Source: JACIWG01 sp049969935 (GTDB taxonomy: Archaea; Thermoproteota; Nitrososphaeria; JACIWG01). Taken from it: 21,915 nucleotides of DNA. Positions 1 to 8,499 of this stretch are shown here, piece by piece (position 1 is the stretch's first letter; each line of letters begins with the position of its first letter). The translations under genes and the position numbers were made by a program. The DNA is taken from assembly GCA_049969935.1 (NCBI GenBank), contig JBMFNX010000026.1, positions 1 through 21,915 of the forward strand. Direction: 5' to 3'. The notes beneath the pieces are model-generated. The model searched no databases and had not been told where the DNA came from. It saw only the letters and a program-made list of their open reading frames with translations.

Positions 1-82
1 AGGCGAAACTGAAAACATTCAACAACAACTTTCTAGCAAACTCAACAATAAAATCAATAACCAAATACATAAGCTCATTCAT
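1..82 (-). CDS. possible N-terminal fragment of an unknown minus-strand protein (cut by window edge)
   Basis: Reading leftward from an ATG at 82, the frame stays open to the window edge and gives about 27 residues beginning MNELMYLVIDFIVEFARKLL, a hydrophobic and basic helix-like stretch. The frame is also open upstream of this ATG to a stop near 145, so the true start could differ. The A/T-rich element at 148-166 could serve as a divergent promoter for it. I do not recognise the family from so short a piece, and it may be a chance open frame. Confidence 0.3.
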   Translation of the reverse strand, partial: MNELMYLVIDFIVEFARKLLLNVFSFA

Positions 83-147
83 AGCAATATACAACTGAGT
101 ATTAAGGAATGGGTTATCGTGACAACATCTGGAAGCTAAACAAAAAC

Positions 148-166
148 CTTATAATATATAATATAG
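148..166 (+). promoter_or_regulatory. box A (TATA) element for the tyrS transcript
   Basis: This is an uninterrupted A/T tract (CTTATAATATATAATATAG). Its 5' part is centred about 26 nt ahead of the ATG at 177, the usual archaeal distance from box A to the transcription start. That implies a leaderless mRNA for tyrS. The tract is near-symmetric and could also drive the minus-strand frame at 1-82. Confidence 0.5.
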
Positions 167-176
167 TCAGTCTCTC

Positions 177-1223
177 ATGTTGAGTGGCAGATTAGAGCTT
201 GTCTTCAGAAATGTCGAAGAAGTTGTGACAAGAGAGGAGCTTGAAAGTATCGTATATTCTGGTTCAGGTGTAGGATACTATGGTACAGCACCTACTGGCC
301 CATTCCATATAGGCTACCTTGTTCCACTAGGCAAAGTTTCAGACCTTGTTAAGGCTGGCGTTAAGATGAAGATACTTTTGGCTGACATCCATGCTTACAT
401 GGATGATAGGAAGACGGATTGGAGCATGTTGAAGGTTAGAACAGAATACTATTTTAGGTGCATTAACCTACTTCTAAAAGATGTTGCCATAGAATATTGT
501 GTTGGCTCAGACTTCCAGTTTCAAAAAGAATATTTTGAAAAACTTTACAGGATAAGCGCGCTTATAACAGTCTCTAGAGCTCAACGTGCTGCCTCGATGG
601 TTACAAGGATGAAGGAGCCTAAGGTTTCTGAACTTATCTATCCAATAATGCAGGCCATAGACTGTGACGCTCTCAAGGTTAACATTGCCCTTGGAGGAAT
701 CGACCAGAGGCACATTTACATGCTTACAAGAGAATATTTTCCACTTCTCGGCCTAAATCCTGTCACCTGCATATTTACTCCACTAATACCGTCCCTTAGG
801 GGGCCTGATGTTAAAATGTCTGCATCGATTCCAGAATCAAATATACAAGTTTATGAGCCTGAAGAAAGTATACGTAAAAAGATTTCAAGAGCATACTGTC
901 CTATGAAGGAAGTTAAGTCTTCTGGACTACAATACACGAACCCAATTGTAGCCATAGCCTCTCTAGCTCTTATCCCTATGCTTGGAAGCCTAAAGGTTGA
1001 AAGGGATCCTTCTAAAGGTGGTGATATCGTCTACAATGATGCAAGTGCGCTTGAAAGAGATTATGTGGAGGGTAAGGTTCATCCTCTCGATTTAAAAAAT
1101 TCTGTCGCCAACGCTTTAATAGATTTCCTTAAACCTGTAAGAGACTATTTTAAGACAAAACATGATTTGATAATCGAAGCATATCCTGAGGAAGTTAAGA
1201 AGGGCCTAGTTCCACTACCATAA
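177..1223 (+). CDS. tyrS: tyrosyl-tRNA synthetase (archaeal type)
   Basis: This cytoplasmic class I synthetase charges tRNA-Tyr with tyrosine using ATP. The HIGH-like motif is PTGPFHIGYL (HIG at residues 44-46) and the KMSKS-like motif is DVKMSAS (residues 211-217). Between them lies the family stretch PIMQAIDCDALKVNIALGG followed by IDQRHIYMLTRE, which holds tyrosine-binding and dimer-interface elements. The 348-residue length fits the compact archaeal/eukaryotic TyrRS, which lacks the bacterial S4-like C-terminal domain. The ATG at 177 is chosen because box A lies about 26 nt upstream and no ribosome binding site is visible, so the mRNA is probably leaderless. It is followed 11 bp later by a DegT-type aminotransferase gene that may be co-transcribed. 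TrpRS is a related family, but the motifs fit TyrRS better. Confidence 0.93.
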   Translation: MLSGRLELVFRNVEEVVTREELESIVYSGSGVGYYGTAPTGPFHIGYLVPLGKVSDLVKAGVKMKILLADIHAYMDDRKTDWSMLKVRTEYYFRCINLLLKDVAIEYCVGSDFQFQKEYFEKLYRISALITVSRAQRAASMVTRMKEPKVSELIYPIMQAIDCDALKVNIALGGIDQRHIYMLTREYFPLLGLNPVTCIFTPLIPSLRGPDVKMSASIPESNIQVYEPEESIRKKISRAYCPMKEVKSSGLQYTNPIVAIASLALIPMLGSLKVERDPSKGGDIVYNDASALERDYVEGKVHPLDLKNSVANALIDFLKPVRDYFKTKHDLIIEAYPEEVKKGLVPLP

Positions 1224-1234
1224 AGTGTTGTTAA

Positions 1235-2341
1235 ATGATTCCAATAAATAAGCCTTGTATAGGTGAAGATGAAAAGAAAGCCGTTTTAAAGGTGTTGGAT
1301 TCACTTCAGCTTACAGACTCAAGCTTTGAAGGTGGAAAGTTTGTCAGAGAATTTGAAAGACTTTTTGCAGAATATGTTGGTGTAAAACATGCTATAGCAG
1401 TAAATTCTGGAACATCTGCAATACTTGCAGCATTAATGGCGCTCGATGTTGGTGAAGGTTGTGAAACGCTTACTCCAGGATTCACTTTCGCATCAACCGC
1501 TACAACAAGTCTTTTTTTGAACGCCAAAGTCAGGTTTGTTGACATAGATCTTAAAACCTACTGTATTTCAGTAGAAGACCTTCTTAGAAAGGTGTCTGAG
1601 AAGGTTAAAGTTATTTTACCCGTACACCTTTACGGCCACCCAGCTAGAATGGATGAAATTGTCGAAGTTGCTGAAAAGTATGGTGTGAAGGTTGTTGAGG
1701 ACGCTGCCCAATCTTTGGGCTCAAAATATAGGGGTAGGATGACTGGAAGTATTGGCCTAATAGGCTGCTTCAGCCTATATGCTACAAAAATTGTAACCTG
1801 TGGAGAGGGTGGCATGATTACTACAAACGATGATGGTTTGGCTGAAAGATTAAGGATGATAAGGTCTCATGGGCAGTTTAGGGGATACGATTCTAAGATT
1901 CTTGGACTTAATCTGAGAATGCCTCAGATCGAGGCTGCGATAGGTATAGAGCAGCTTAAAAAAATAGATGTGTTCATTAAAGCTAGGAGAGAGAATGCAA
2001 GATTCTATAATGAAGAATTTAGTGAGCTTGAAAATGTGCAGTTGCCTGTAGAGGAAGATTATGCTGAAACAAACTGGAGCATATACACAGTGTACGTGAA
2101 GAGGAAGAGGAATGAGGTGGTCCAGTACATGAGAGAAAATGGTGTTGGTGCAACAGTATATTATCCTATTCCATTAAACAGGCTAGAAGTTTTCTTTAAA
2201 TATGCTCAACCAGAATCTCTTCCAAACTGTGAAGATGCCGCAGAACATGTCCTGTCTCTTCCAGTGTATCCAACTCTCACTGAGGAGGAGAAAAATTATG
2301 TTGTTAAAGTTTTTAAGGATGCTGTTAGAAAATTTTTATAG
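1235..2341 (+). CDS. DegT/DnrJ/EryC1/StrS family PLP-dependent aminotransferase
   Basis: This is a PLP enzyme of the sugar aminotransferase (DegT/ArnB/DesV) family, 368 aa, of the usual length. It probably aminates a nucleotide-linked keto-sugar for surface polysaccharide or glycoprotein glycans; the precise substrate cannot be read from sequence. Visible landmarks are NSGTSAI (residues 57-63, phosphate contact), VEDAAQSLGS (154-163, with D156 likely binding the PLP pyridine nitrogen), and ATKIVTCGEGGMI (183-195, with K185 as the Schiff-base lysine). The late motif MPQIEAAIG is also typical. The ATG at 1235 gives the canonical IPINKPCIG opening. It sits between tyrS (11 bp upstream) and rpoP (24 bp downstream), with no other glycan genes nearby, so the context does not indicate its pathway. 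Confidence 0.9.
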   Translation: MIPINKPCIGEDEKKAVLKVLDSLQLTDSSFEGGKFVREFERLFAEYVGVKHAIAVNSGTSAILAALMALDVGEGCETLTPGFTFASTATTSLFLNAKVRFVDIDLKTYCISVEDLLRKVSEKVKVILPVHLYGHPARMDEIVEVAEKYGVKVVEDAAQSLGSKYRGRMTGSIGLIGCFSLYATKIVTCGEGGMITTNDDGLAERLRMIRSHGQFRGYDSKILGLNLRMPQIEAAIGIEQLKKIDVFIKARRENARFYNEEFSELENVQLPVEEDYAETNWSIYTVYVKRKRNEVVQYMRENGVGATVYYPIPLNRLEVFFKYAQPESLPNCEDAAEHVLSLPVYPTLTEEEKNYVVKVFKDAVRKFL

Positions 2342-2364
2342 TAATCAGTTAGAGGATGGTTGGT

Positions 2365-2529
2365 ATGAGTGAACAGGCTAAAGATGAAGTATACTATGAA
2401 TGTGTAAGATGTGGTACGGTCGTGTCCTCCAGTGAACTTGCTAAGCTTCTAGAAATAAAGTGTATATGTGGTTACAGGATTTTAAGAAAAAAGAGGCCTC
2501 AGGTTGTAAAGGTTATTAAAGCAGTTTAA
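2365..2529 (+). CDS. rpoP: DNA-directed RNA polymerase subunit P (Rpb12 homologue)
   Basis: This small gene encodes 54 aa, a zinc-ribbon subunit of archaeal RNA polymerase (RpoP, homologue of eukaryotic Rpb12). The start of the family signature is YYECVRCGTVV (C13 and C16), followed by a second cysteine knuckle KCICGYRIL (C33 and C35) and the basic tail RKKRPQVVKVIKAV typical of RpoP. The second knuckle reads C-x-C-G, whereas the family as I know it normally has C-x2-C-G, so one residue is missing here. I chose the ATG at 2365 (MSEQAKDEV); an in-frame ATG at 2356 would add MVG. It lies 24 bp after the aminotransferase and 38 bp before glyS, fitting an information-processing cluster. Confidence 0.85.
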   Translation: MSEQAKDEVYYECVRCGTVVSSSELAKLLEIKCICGYRILRKKRPQVVKVIKAV

Positions 2530-2537
2530 GAAACACC

Positions 2538-2547
2538 TATTTTATCC
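2538..2547 (+). promoter_or_regulatory. possible box A for glyS
   Basis: CTATTTTATC is centred about 26 nt ahead of the GTG at 2568. This spacing fits a leaderless glyS transcript, although read-through from rpoP is also possible. Confidence 0.35.
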
Positions 2548-2567
2548 CTAAAGTTATAGTATGTGGC

Positions 2568-4265
2568 GTGATAGGTTTGGATGCCAACGTTACAGAAAAG
2601 GTCTTCGCACTAGCTAAGAGAAGAGGTTTCTATTGGCAGGCTTACGAGATATATGGTGGTGTTGGAGGCTTCTACACGCTCGGCCCTCTTGGGGTAAGGC
2701 TTAAAGATAATATTATTAGAATTTGGAGGAAGATCTTTTTAGAACCCTACGAGTTTATTGAAATCGAGTCCCCAACTATCGCACCATATGTTGTGTTTGA
2801 AGCTTCAGGTCATGTTGGCTCATTTAAGGATGCTATGGCCGAATGTTTAAGGTGCGGTAACAAGTATAGGGCTGACCATCTGCTGGAAGAAAATGGTGTT
2901 AAAGTTTCTGAGGCTACAGGACTAGAATTGCTTGAAAAGCTTTTGAACGAGAATAGAGTGTCTTGCCCAGATTGTGGTTCAGTAAACTGGAAGGTGAGCT
3001 CATTTTTAACAATGTTTCAGACTAACATTGGACCATATAAAGAAAACATTGGCTTCCTTAGGCCTGAAACTGCTCAGGGCATGTTTGTAGAATTTAGACA
3101 ACTTTATGAAATAAATAGGGCTAGAATGCCTTTCGGTGTTGCACAAGTTGGTAAAGCATATAGAAACGAAATTTCTCCTAGGCAGGGGCTAATAAGGTTA
3201 AGAGAATTTTCTCAAATGGAGCTAGAACTTTTTTTTGACCCACTAAATAGCAGATGCCCATACTTGGATGAAGTTAAAGATATTATAATGAATATTCTTG
3301 ACGAAGAAAAGGTGAGGAGAGGTGATAGTGTACCACATAATGTTAACGCAAGAGAAGCTGTAGAGAAGGGGCTTGTGAAGGAAGAATGGCTTGCGTTTAT
3401 GATGGCCCTTTCACAGAAGTTCCTTTGTACGCTAGGAATCAGGCCAGAATTTCAGAGGTTTAAGGCAAAGTTGGAGGGTGAAAGAGCCCACTATTCAGCC
3501 CAAACCTTTGACCATGAGGTCTTGACTGGAAAATTTGGTTGGATTGAAGTTGCCGGCCACGCTTACAGACAAGATTATGATCTAAAGTCTCATTCAATTA
3601 AGAGTAAGACTAGTATGGAGGTTGTTGAAGAACTCGGTTGTCCTATAAAGGTTAGTAAAAAGTTTGCTTATGTGGACCCGATAAAGGTTAAAAGGAATTT
3701 CGGTCAACTTTCAACTCAAATATTTAAAGCCGTCTCAAGCTTTAAACCCTATGAGCTTGCTGAACTGCTTGAAAGGTATGGGAAAATAGATGTTAACGGT
3801 ACCGCTGTTGGAAAAGAATATTTTGTATTCAAGGAAGTTGAGGAGACAGTTTCAACAAGAAAGTATATTCCTCATGTTATAGAGCCAAGTTTCGGTATAG
3901 AAAGGATAGTGCACACTGTTCTAGAACACGCTTATCGTGAAAAAGAGGATAGGATAATCCTCTCCTTAAATGAGGAAATTGCACCCTACAAGTATGCAGT
4001 ATTCCCATTGGTTAAGAAGGATGGTTTGGATGCTAAGGCAAAGGAAATTTATTTAATGTTAAAGCTCAAGGGATACAGTGTATTGTACGATGATGATGGT
4101 TCGATAGGTAGAAGGTATGCGAGGGCTGATGAAATAGGTGTCTGTAAGGCTATAACGGTGGACTATCAGACATTAGAAGATGATACTGTAACTGTAAGAG
4201 ATAGAGACAGTTGGCTTCAAAATAGGATAAAAATTTTTGAAATAGAAAAAATTGAAGGGGGCTAA
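2568..4265 (+). CDS. glyS: glycyl-tRNA synthetase (archaeal/eukaryotic alpha2 type)
   Basis: This class II synthetase charges tRNA-Gly. The N-terminal part shows GFYWQAYEIYGGVGGFYTLG (residues 20-39), then an insertion with two cysteine pairs (C93/C96 and C133/C136) as in archaeal enzymes, then RPETAQGMF (165-173), motif 2 GKAYRNEISPRQGLIRLREF (195-214) and motif 3 IEPSFGIERIVHTVLEHAY (438-456). An anticodon-binding domain covers about 474-560 and includes GSIGRRYARADEIGV. The 565-residue length is normal for the dimeric type and unlike the bacterial alpha2beta2 enzyme. The start is a GTG; the ATG at 2561 is out of frame. A box A about 26 nt upstream suggests leaderless translation. The gene converges with the protease gene, with only 7 bp between their stops. 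Confidence 0.95.
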   Translation: MIGLDANVTEKVFALAKRRGFYWQAYEIYGGVGGFYTLGPLGVRLKDNIIRIWRKIFLEPYEFIEIESPTIAPYVVFEASGHVGSFKDAMAECLRCGNKYRADHLLEENGVKVSEATGLELLEKLLNENRVSCPDCGSVNWKVSSFLTMFQTNIGPYKENIGFLRPETAQGMFVEFRQLYEINRARMPFGVAQVGKAYRNEISPRQGLIRLREFSQMELELFFDPLNSRCPYLDEVKDIIMNILDEEKVRRGDSVPHNVNAREAVEKGLVKEEWLAFMMALSQKFLCTLGIRPEFQRFKAKLEGERAHYSAQTFDHEVLTGKFGWIEVAGHAYRQDYDLKSHSIKSKTSMEVVEELGCPIKVSKKFAYVDPIKVKRNFGQLSTQIFKAVSSFKPYELAELLERYGKIDVNGTAVGKEYFVFKEVEETVSTRKYIPHVIEPSFGIERIVHTVLEHAYREKEDRIILSLNEEIAPYKYAVFPLVKKDGLDAKAKEIYLMLKLKGYSVLYDDDGSIGRRYARADEIGVCKAITVDYQTLEDDTVTVRDRDSWLQNRIKIFEIEKIEGG

Positions 4266-4272
4266 GAGTATT

Positions 4273-7200
4273 TTAGGCTTTCCTGTAAAAGTTTGTGAAG
4301 TCAAAGAAGATGTAATCGTTTTCTAGTGGGCCATAGTAGGCTGCTCCAACCCTATAGTATAAGTTTGCTGTCCTTATCCTGCCTTCGACTAAGATTGTTC
4401 CAGATGCGCTTATTGGGTAAACTTCCAACTTTTCACCGTATGGGCTAAAGTCTATTGTTGACGGTGCCGGTGTTCCAGGCAAGGCTACCATCATACCTAT
4501 AGTACCAATTCCCCCTCCCCTAATTGTCCTCATATATGCCCCGTATACTTCAACATAATATTGTCTTAAGCTGCTTTCGAATGGGAACACGTACTTTGAA
4601 GAAACCTGTGACCAAGCGTTTAATGGTAGATGCAATTTTTCTGGAAGTCTAACGTTTCCAGGGACACTTGATACGGTAAGGTTGAACTCTTCAGACATCT
4701 TTTCTCCTCCGTGAAGGACCTGGTGCACTAGTATGGTGAATGTGGCGGGAGGTTTAATCTTCGGTTTTGTTATAAACAGTGAACCGTAGACTACTGAAGT
4801 ATAAACAGTTATCTTCTTTGTCGGTGCACCATCTTCTGAAGTGCAGTGCCAAATGTATATTCCAGCACTACGGTAGAAGGTTGGATTATATCCTATCCCA
4901 CTGCCAATGGAATAGCTAGCGAACTCTCCATCGGGGCCTATCACGTAAAGTTCTAATGTTGAATTGGCTTGTGTCCAGCTGGCTTCTATCTTTAAAAGAT
5001 AGACTTTCATACTCTGAACACTGAAGGAGTAGGCTCTCCAGTCTCCAGATTCAGCCCTCCATGTCCAGTCGATAGCCCCTCTTACTGCACTCAAATCGTA
5101 TAGTTTCCTTTCATCAGATGATTTTGTTGTAAGCTGGCCAAGCTTGCCCACTACCGTGTAAGAGTATGGGATATACTTTGTTACTGTTCCATCAGATGTT
5201 TTGAAATCGAATGCTATCAGTCCCTCTATAACCCCTGAAATGGCATTCGATGGTACAACAAGTTTTCCTGAAATTTTTGCTGAAGCTCCTGGTCCAATAG
5301 AATATGCTGTAGTAGTAAATGTTATTGATGAATCTTTTGCTCTAGAATATTTTAGCACATTAAGTTCAAAAGGTATCGAGAAGCTTGGTCCATAATATCT
5401 TGTATGATATACTCTTACAACAATCTTAGAATTTGGTGAATGGAGCCTGTTTTGTATGTTTCCGACTGTAGCCTCCTCTGTTGTCCCATGAGCATATGCA
5501 GCATTCATCACAATCAACTCATCAGACTCAATATTATTGTTCCCGTTTGAATCAATCCATTCGAACACGAATAGTGAAAGCCTGTTATCACGTAGGTAAT
5601 CGAAGTTGTAGTCAAAGTATTTGAAGTTAAAGTTTAATGTGAATCTTGTTAAGTCTATGTTTGAAAATTCGCTTTGGTCAAAAACGTACCATACAGGTCC
5701 CCCTCCAGCTGGTGTTGAGCCAGTAAACTTTTCTGATTCAACTAAATTATATGTTATCCCTCTAAGGTTGGATAATGTTCCAGTTTTACTGTTCAAGTTT
5801 GTGACCTTAAAACTGAATGTTTTAGATGACCCTGGACTAAGGTAGCCTAGGAACATGCTCGTTGTCTCCATTGAAGTGAAGCTTGGAACATTGTATGGTA
5901 GAATTATAGGCTCTCCTGAAAACCATGTACTAATATATTCAGGTATATTGTACGCGAACTGTCCTATCCAGGCATCATTCAACTTACTCTGCAAAACACT
6001 GCCCGTTTCCATTGAAGACACTCTTAATGTAACTGGGCCGAGAGTATTGAGATTAGATAGTCTTTTGGTTGCGACAACAGCGGCGTAGGAGTCAACTCTG
6101 CCAGCACCTTGGACAAGACCATTATATGAAATATCCTTTGCCGTGCTCATAAGCAAAGTTTTTGCCTGTGGTGGTGTGAGCATCTTATTTGATGCTTCAA
6201 GCATTAGGGCCAAGGTTCCAGCTGTCAATGGTGTTGCAAGACTTGTGCCACTAAATATATCATACCATCCGATAACCATTGGAGCAATATCCCAGCATCC
6301 TAAACCGACGTTTACAACATCAGGCTTTATTTCACCCAAGGGAGAAGGTCCTCTAGCACTCCATGATATAACATCGTCCACAGAAGCTTTCGCACTGTAT
6401 CCAGCGAAACTGTAAAAGTGTGTTGCTGTAGAAGCGCCTACTGTTATCGCAAAGGATGCTGCACCAGGGGCTGTTACCGTACCATAGCCAAATCCACCAT
6501 TTCCAGCAGCCTGTACAATAATTATTCCTGAAAAACTTGGGTCAAGAAAACCTGGCACTGAAAGTCCGTTTATCAGCATACTCTCCATATCGTATCCGAA
6601 GGCATAGTAGTCGTACCATTGATACGATATGCCCCAACTGTTGCTTATTATGTCAGCCCTCTTAGAGCCGGAGTAAACCATTTTTATGCCATTTTCAGAA
6701 ATCTTTTCATCAAATCCTGCAGCCCAAAGCATGCTAAGCTCAGTGTTACCATACCATAACGCCTTTATTCCAACAACCTTAGCCTTAGGTGCAATACCTG
6801 GAAGTGTTTTAAACCCGTACCCTGGAATATAATATAATTCTCTTCCTCTTGAAGCTATACTACCTGCACAACTTGTGCCATGGCCGTAGAAGTCGTAAAA
6901 GATAGAAAGATAGCCTCCACTTAAATCCCACCCTCTTATAAAGTCTCCTGGATAAATAAAATACCATCCTACATCGTAAAAGAATCCTCCTAAGAGGCCG
7001 GCATAATATCCTGTATTATCCAAGTCTTCAGCAACCCTGTCCCCATCATAGTATACAGGTTTATCGTCAGTAAAGTCTGCGTTCATGTTAAAGTCTATGT
7101 ATGCCACAGTATAGTTTCCTGGAGAAGTGGGGTCTACAAGTAGTACTCCAAAATTGTATACATTATCGTCAGGAAAATATAGGTCTGTGAGACAGAACCT

Positions 7201-8010
7201 ATACACTCCACTAGCTGATGCAATTGAGCCGACGTAATAGTCTTTTTTTACCAGTATCCTGGTAAGCCAGGGCTCAACTATTGTAGCATTAGTGCCCTTT
7301 GTATTAATCCAGCCTGTAGCATTTTTTACAAATCCTTGCATGAGCATCACATGGCTTTCGTCCGCATCTAGCACTAGAGGCTCCCTAAATCCTCCAGGTA
7401 AAGTAACATATTCTATTGCATCTCTGAGGTCTGGATGAGCATACTCTACGCCAGTGTCTATTACAGCAACTCTGACCCCTTCACCCTCTAATCCGAAGGT
7501 GCTGTTTACTTGATTTACTCCAGTAAATTCTCTTACAACAAACATGTCAGGTAACGCTTCTGAAGAAAGCTCCTCTTTAGGATATGAGGCTGTCTCAAGC
7601 TCTGGTATCTTGTTTAAGGCGACAGTTTTTAACCCCTTTATATTTTTTAGTAATTCCACATAATCTTTATGTATGAGAAATTTTGCCGAATATCCACCCT
7701 TGATCTTTACAACGTTTGTGGTTGCCTTAGCAATCGATTTAACCTGGTTTACGGCATCCAGTGAACCTACTACTGTACCCATAACATATTCTTGGAACCT
7801 CAAATGCGTTGCCAGCTTTTCGTTCCCAACTATTTTTGGCCCATCAAATTTTATATACTCTCCTAAAAGCGTATTGTCCACTTGTGTATTGGCATAGACT
7901 ATGGCCAAAGGTGTGATGATTACTAGAATTAGAAAGATGGCCGTAAAGTTTGCTTTTATTCTACCTAAAGCCACTCGTCCACTCATACATTTTATACCTA
8001 ATCCACTCAT
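4273..8010 (-). CDS. large secreted subtilisin-like (S8) serine protease
   Basis: This 1245-residue exported peptidase of family S8 has a full catalytic set: Asp185 (VAVIDTGVEYAHPDLRD), His377 (DFYGHGTSCAGS), oxyanion Asn504 (QAAGNGG) and Ser590 (FSGTSLATP). The N-terminus has a basic segment and then a hydrophobic core (FTAIFLILVIITPLAIVYA, about residues 22-40), a signal peptide probably cut after VYA. Residues 41-165 look like an inhibitor-type propeptide. About 190 residues are inserted between Asp and His, including DFNMNADFTDD. Beyond residue 640 there are beta-rich domains, one PPC-like, with a calcium-loop-like DSNGNNNIESDE. No C-terminal membrane anchor or S-layer domain is evident. 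The ATG at 8010 is used; an ATG at 7986 (MSGRVALG) gives a more compact signal peptide and is equally plausible. It resembles pyrolysin-like archaeal proteases and would degrade proteins or peptides outside the cell. Confidence 0.9.
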   Translation of the reverse strand: MSGLGIKCMSGRVALGRIKANFTAIFLILVIITPLAIVYANTQVDNTLLGEYIKFDGPKIVGNEKLATHLRFQEYVMGTVVGSLDAVNQVKSIAKATTNVVKIKGGYSAKFLIHKDYVELLKNIKGLKTVALNKIPELETASYPKEELSSEALPDMFVVREFTGVNQVNSTFGLEGEGVRVAVIDTGVEYAHPDLRDAIEYVTLPGGFREPLVLDADESHVMLMQGFVKNATGWINTKGTNATIVEPWLTRILVKKDYYVGSIASASGVYRFCLTDLYFPDDNVYNFGVLLVDPTSPGNYTVAYIDFNMNADFTDDKPVYYDGDRVAEDLDNTGYYAGLLGGFFYDVGWYFIYPGDFIRGWDLSGGYLSIFYDFYGHGTSCAGSIASRGRELYYIPGYGFKTLPGIAPKAKVVGIKALWYGNTELSMLWAAGFDEKISENGIKMVYSGSKRADIISNSWGISYQWYDYYAFGYDMESMLINGLSVPGFLDPSFSGIIIVQAAGNGGFGYGTVTAPGAASFAITVGASTATHFYSFAGYSAKASVDDVISWSARGPSPLGEIKPDVVNVGLGCWDIAPMVIGWYDIFSGTSLATPLTAGTLALMLEASNKMLTPPQAKTLLMSTAKDISYNGLVQGAGRVDSYAAVVATKRLSNLNTLGPVTLRVSSMETGSVLQSKLNDAWIGQFAYNIPEYISTWFSGEPIILPYNVPSFTSMETTSMFLGYLSPGSSKTFSFKVTNLNSKTGTLSNLRGITYNLVESEKFTGSTPAGGGPVWYVFDQSEFSNIDLTRFTLNFNFKYFDYNFDYLRDNRLSLFVFEWIDSNGNNNIESDELIVMNAAYAHGTTEEATVGNIQNRLHSPNSKIVVRVYHTRYYGPSFSIPFELNVLKYSRAKDSSITFTTTAYSIGPGASAKISGKLVVPSNAISGVIEGLIAFDFKTSDGTVTKYIPYSYTVVGKLGQLTTKSSDERKLYDLSAVRGAIDWTWRAESGDWRAYSFSVQSMKVYLLKIEASWTQANSTLELYVIGPDGEFASYSIGSGIGYNPTFYRSAGIYIWHCTSEDGAPTKKITVYTSVVYGSLFITKPKIKPPATFTILVHQVLHGGEKMSEEFNLTVSSVPGNVRLPEKLHLPLNAWSQVSSKYVFPFESSLRQYYVEVYGAYMRTIRGGGIGTIGMMVALPGTPAPSTIDFSPYGEKLEVYPISASGTILVEGRIRTANLYYRVGAAYYGPLENDYIFFDFTNFYRKA

Positions 8011-8087
8011 TTAAAAAATTTTCTGAAAGCTACTGAAGAAACAATTAAATTTTTATAAAAAATTGCAATAGATATGTTATAAAATGA

Positions 8088-8367
8088 GTGCCCAGAAAAC
8101 CTGGCGCTTCAGTTCTGGTATGGATTGGCAAAAATTTGAGTATGACGCTTTCAAATAGAAAGGATGGCCTTAAATCGGATGTTCCGAGCTCTCGTGGGCG
8201 GCTTCAAAAAGTGTAGTTCATGTGTTAAATGAACCAGCATATGTGTCTGAAGATGTGAAGCCTTTGGTGAACGCTGGAACCTCGTGGCATACGCCATGCC
8301 TTCAACAAAACGGGCTTGTGAAGGGATGAAGCCTAACCTGAGGGAAAAGCTGGAAGTTCCTGCTTAA
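8088..8367 (+). pseudogene. probable decayed TnpB-like C-terminal remnant and/or structured RNA; only content of the 8011-8499 gap
   Basis: The stretch between the protease and the TPR-like gene is more GC-rich than its surroundings and holds no intact gene. Conceptual reading in shifting plus frames gives pieces such as NEPAYVSEDVKPLVNAGTSW (about 8225-8284) and, after a one-base shift near 8329, MKPNLREKLEVPA followed by TAA at 8365-8367. The style resembles the variable C-terminal tails of archaeal IS605 OrfB/TnpB proteins, but I cannot confirm that without a search. A C-x2-C pair (KKCSSCVK) appears in another frame near 8206. Several hairpins are visible: GTTCAT/ATGAAC around 8215-8232 and GGCAT/ATGCC around 8287-8301. 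A box A-like TTTTTATAAA near 8050-8060 could promote transcription. A standalone structured RNA is the alternative. Confidence 0.35.
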
Positions 8368-8499
8368 GCCGTATAGAGGATGTTGCATGTGCTTGAATGC
8401 GTTGACCTTCTGGTTTAAAAAATTGGTTTATATAAAGCCTTTTTAATTTTTTTAGGAAAAGTTTTTATTTTTAATTTAATAAAATCCGTGTGAGCCTCT

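Noticed and set aside
8088..8400. The hairpin-rich GC island as SRP RNA or RNase P RNA
   Set aside because: The conserved SRP helix 8 sequence (GGAAGG...AGCAGC type) and the RNase P core blocks (GAGGAAAGUC and ACAGAAA types) are absent.
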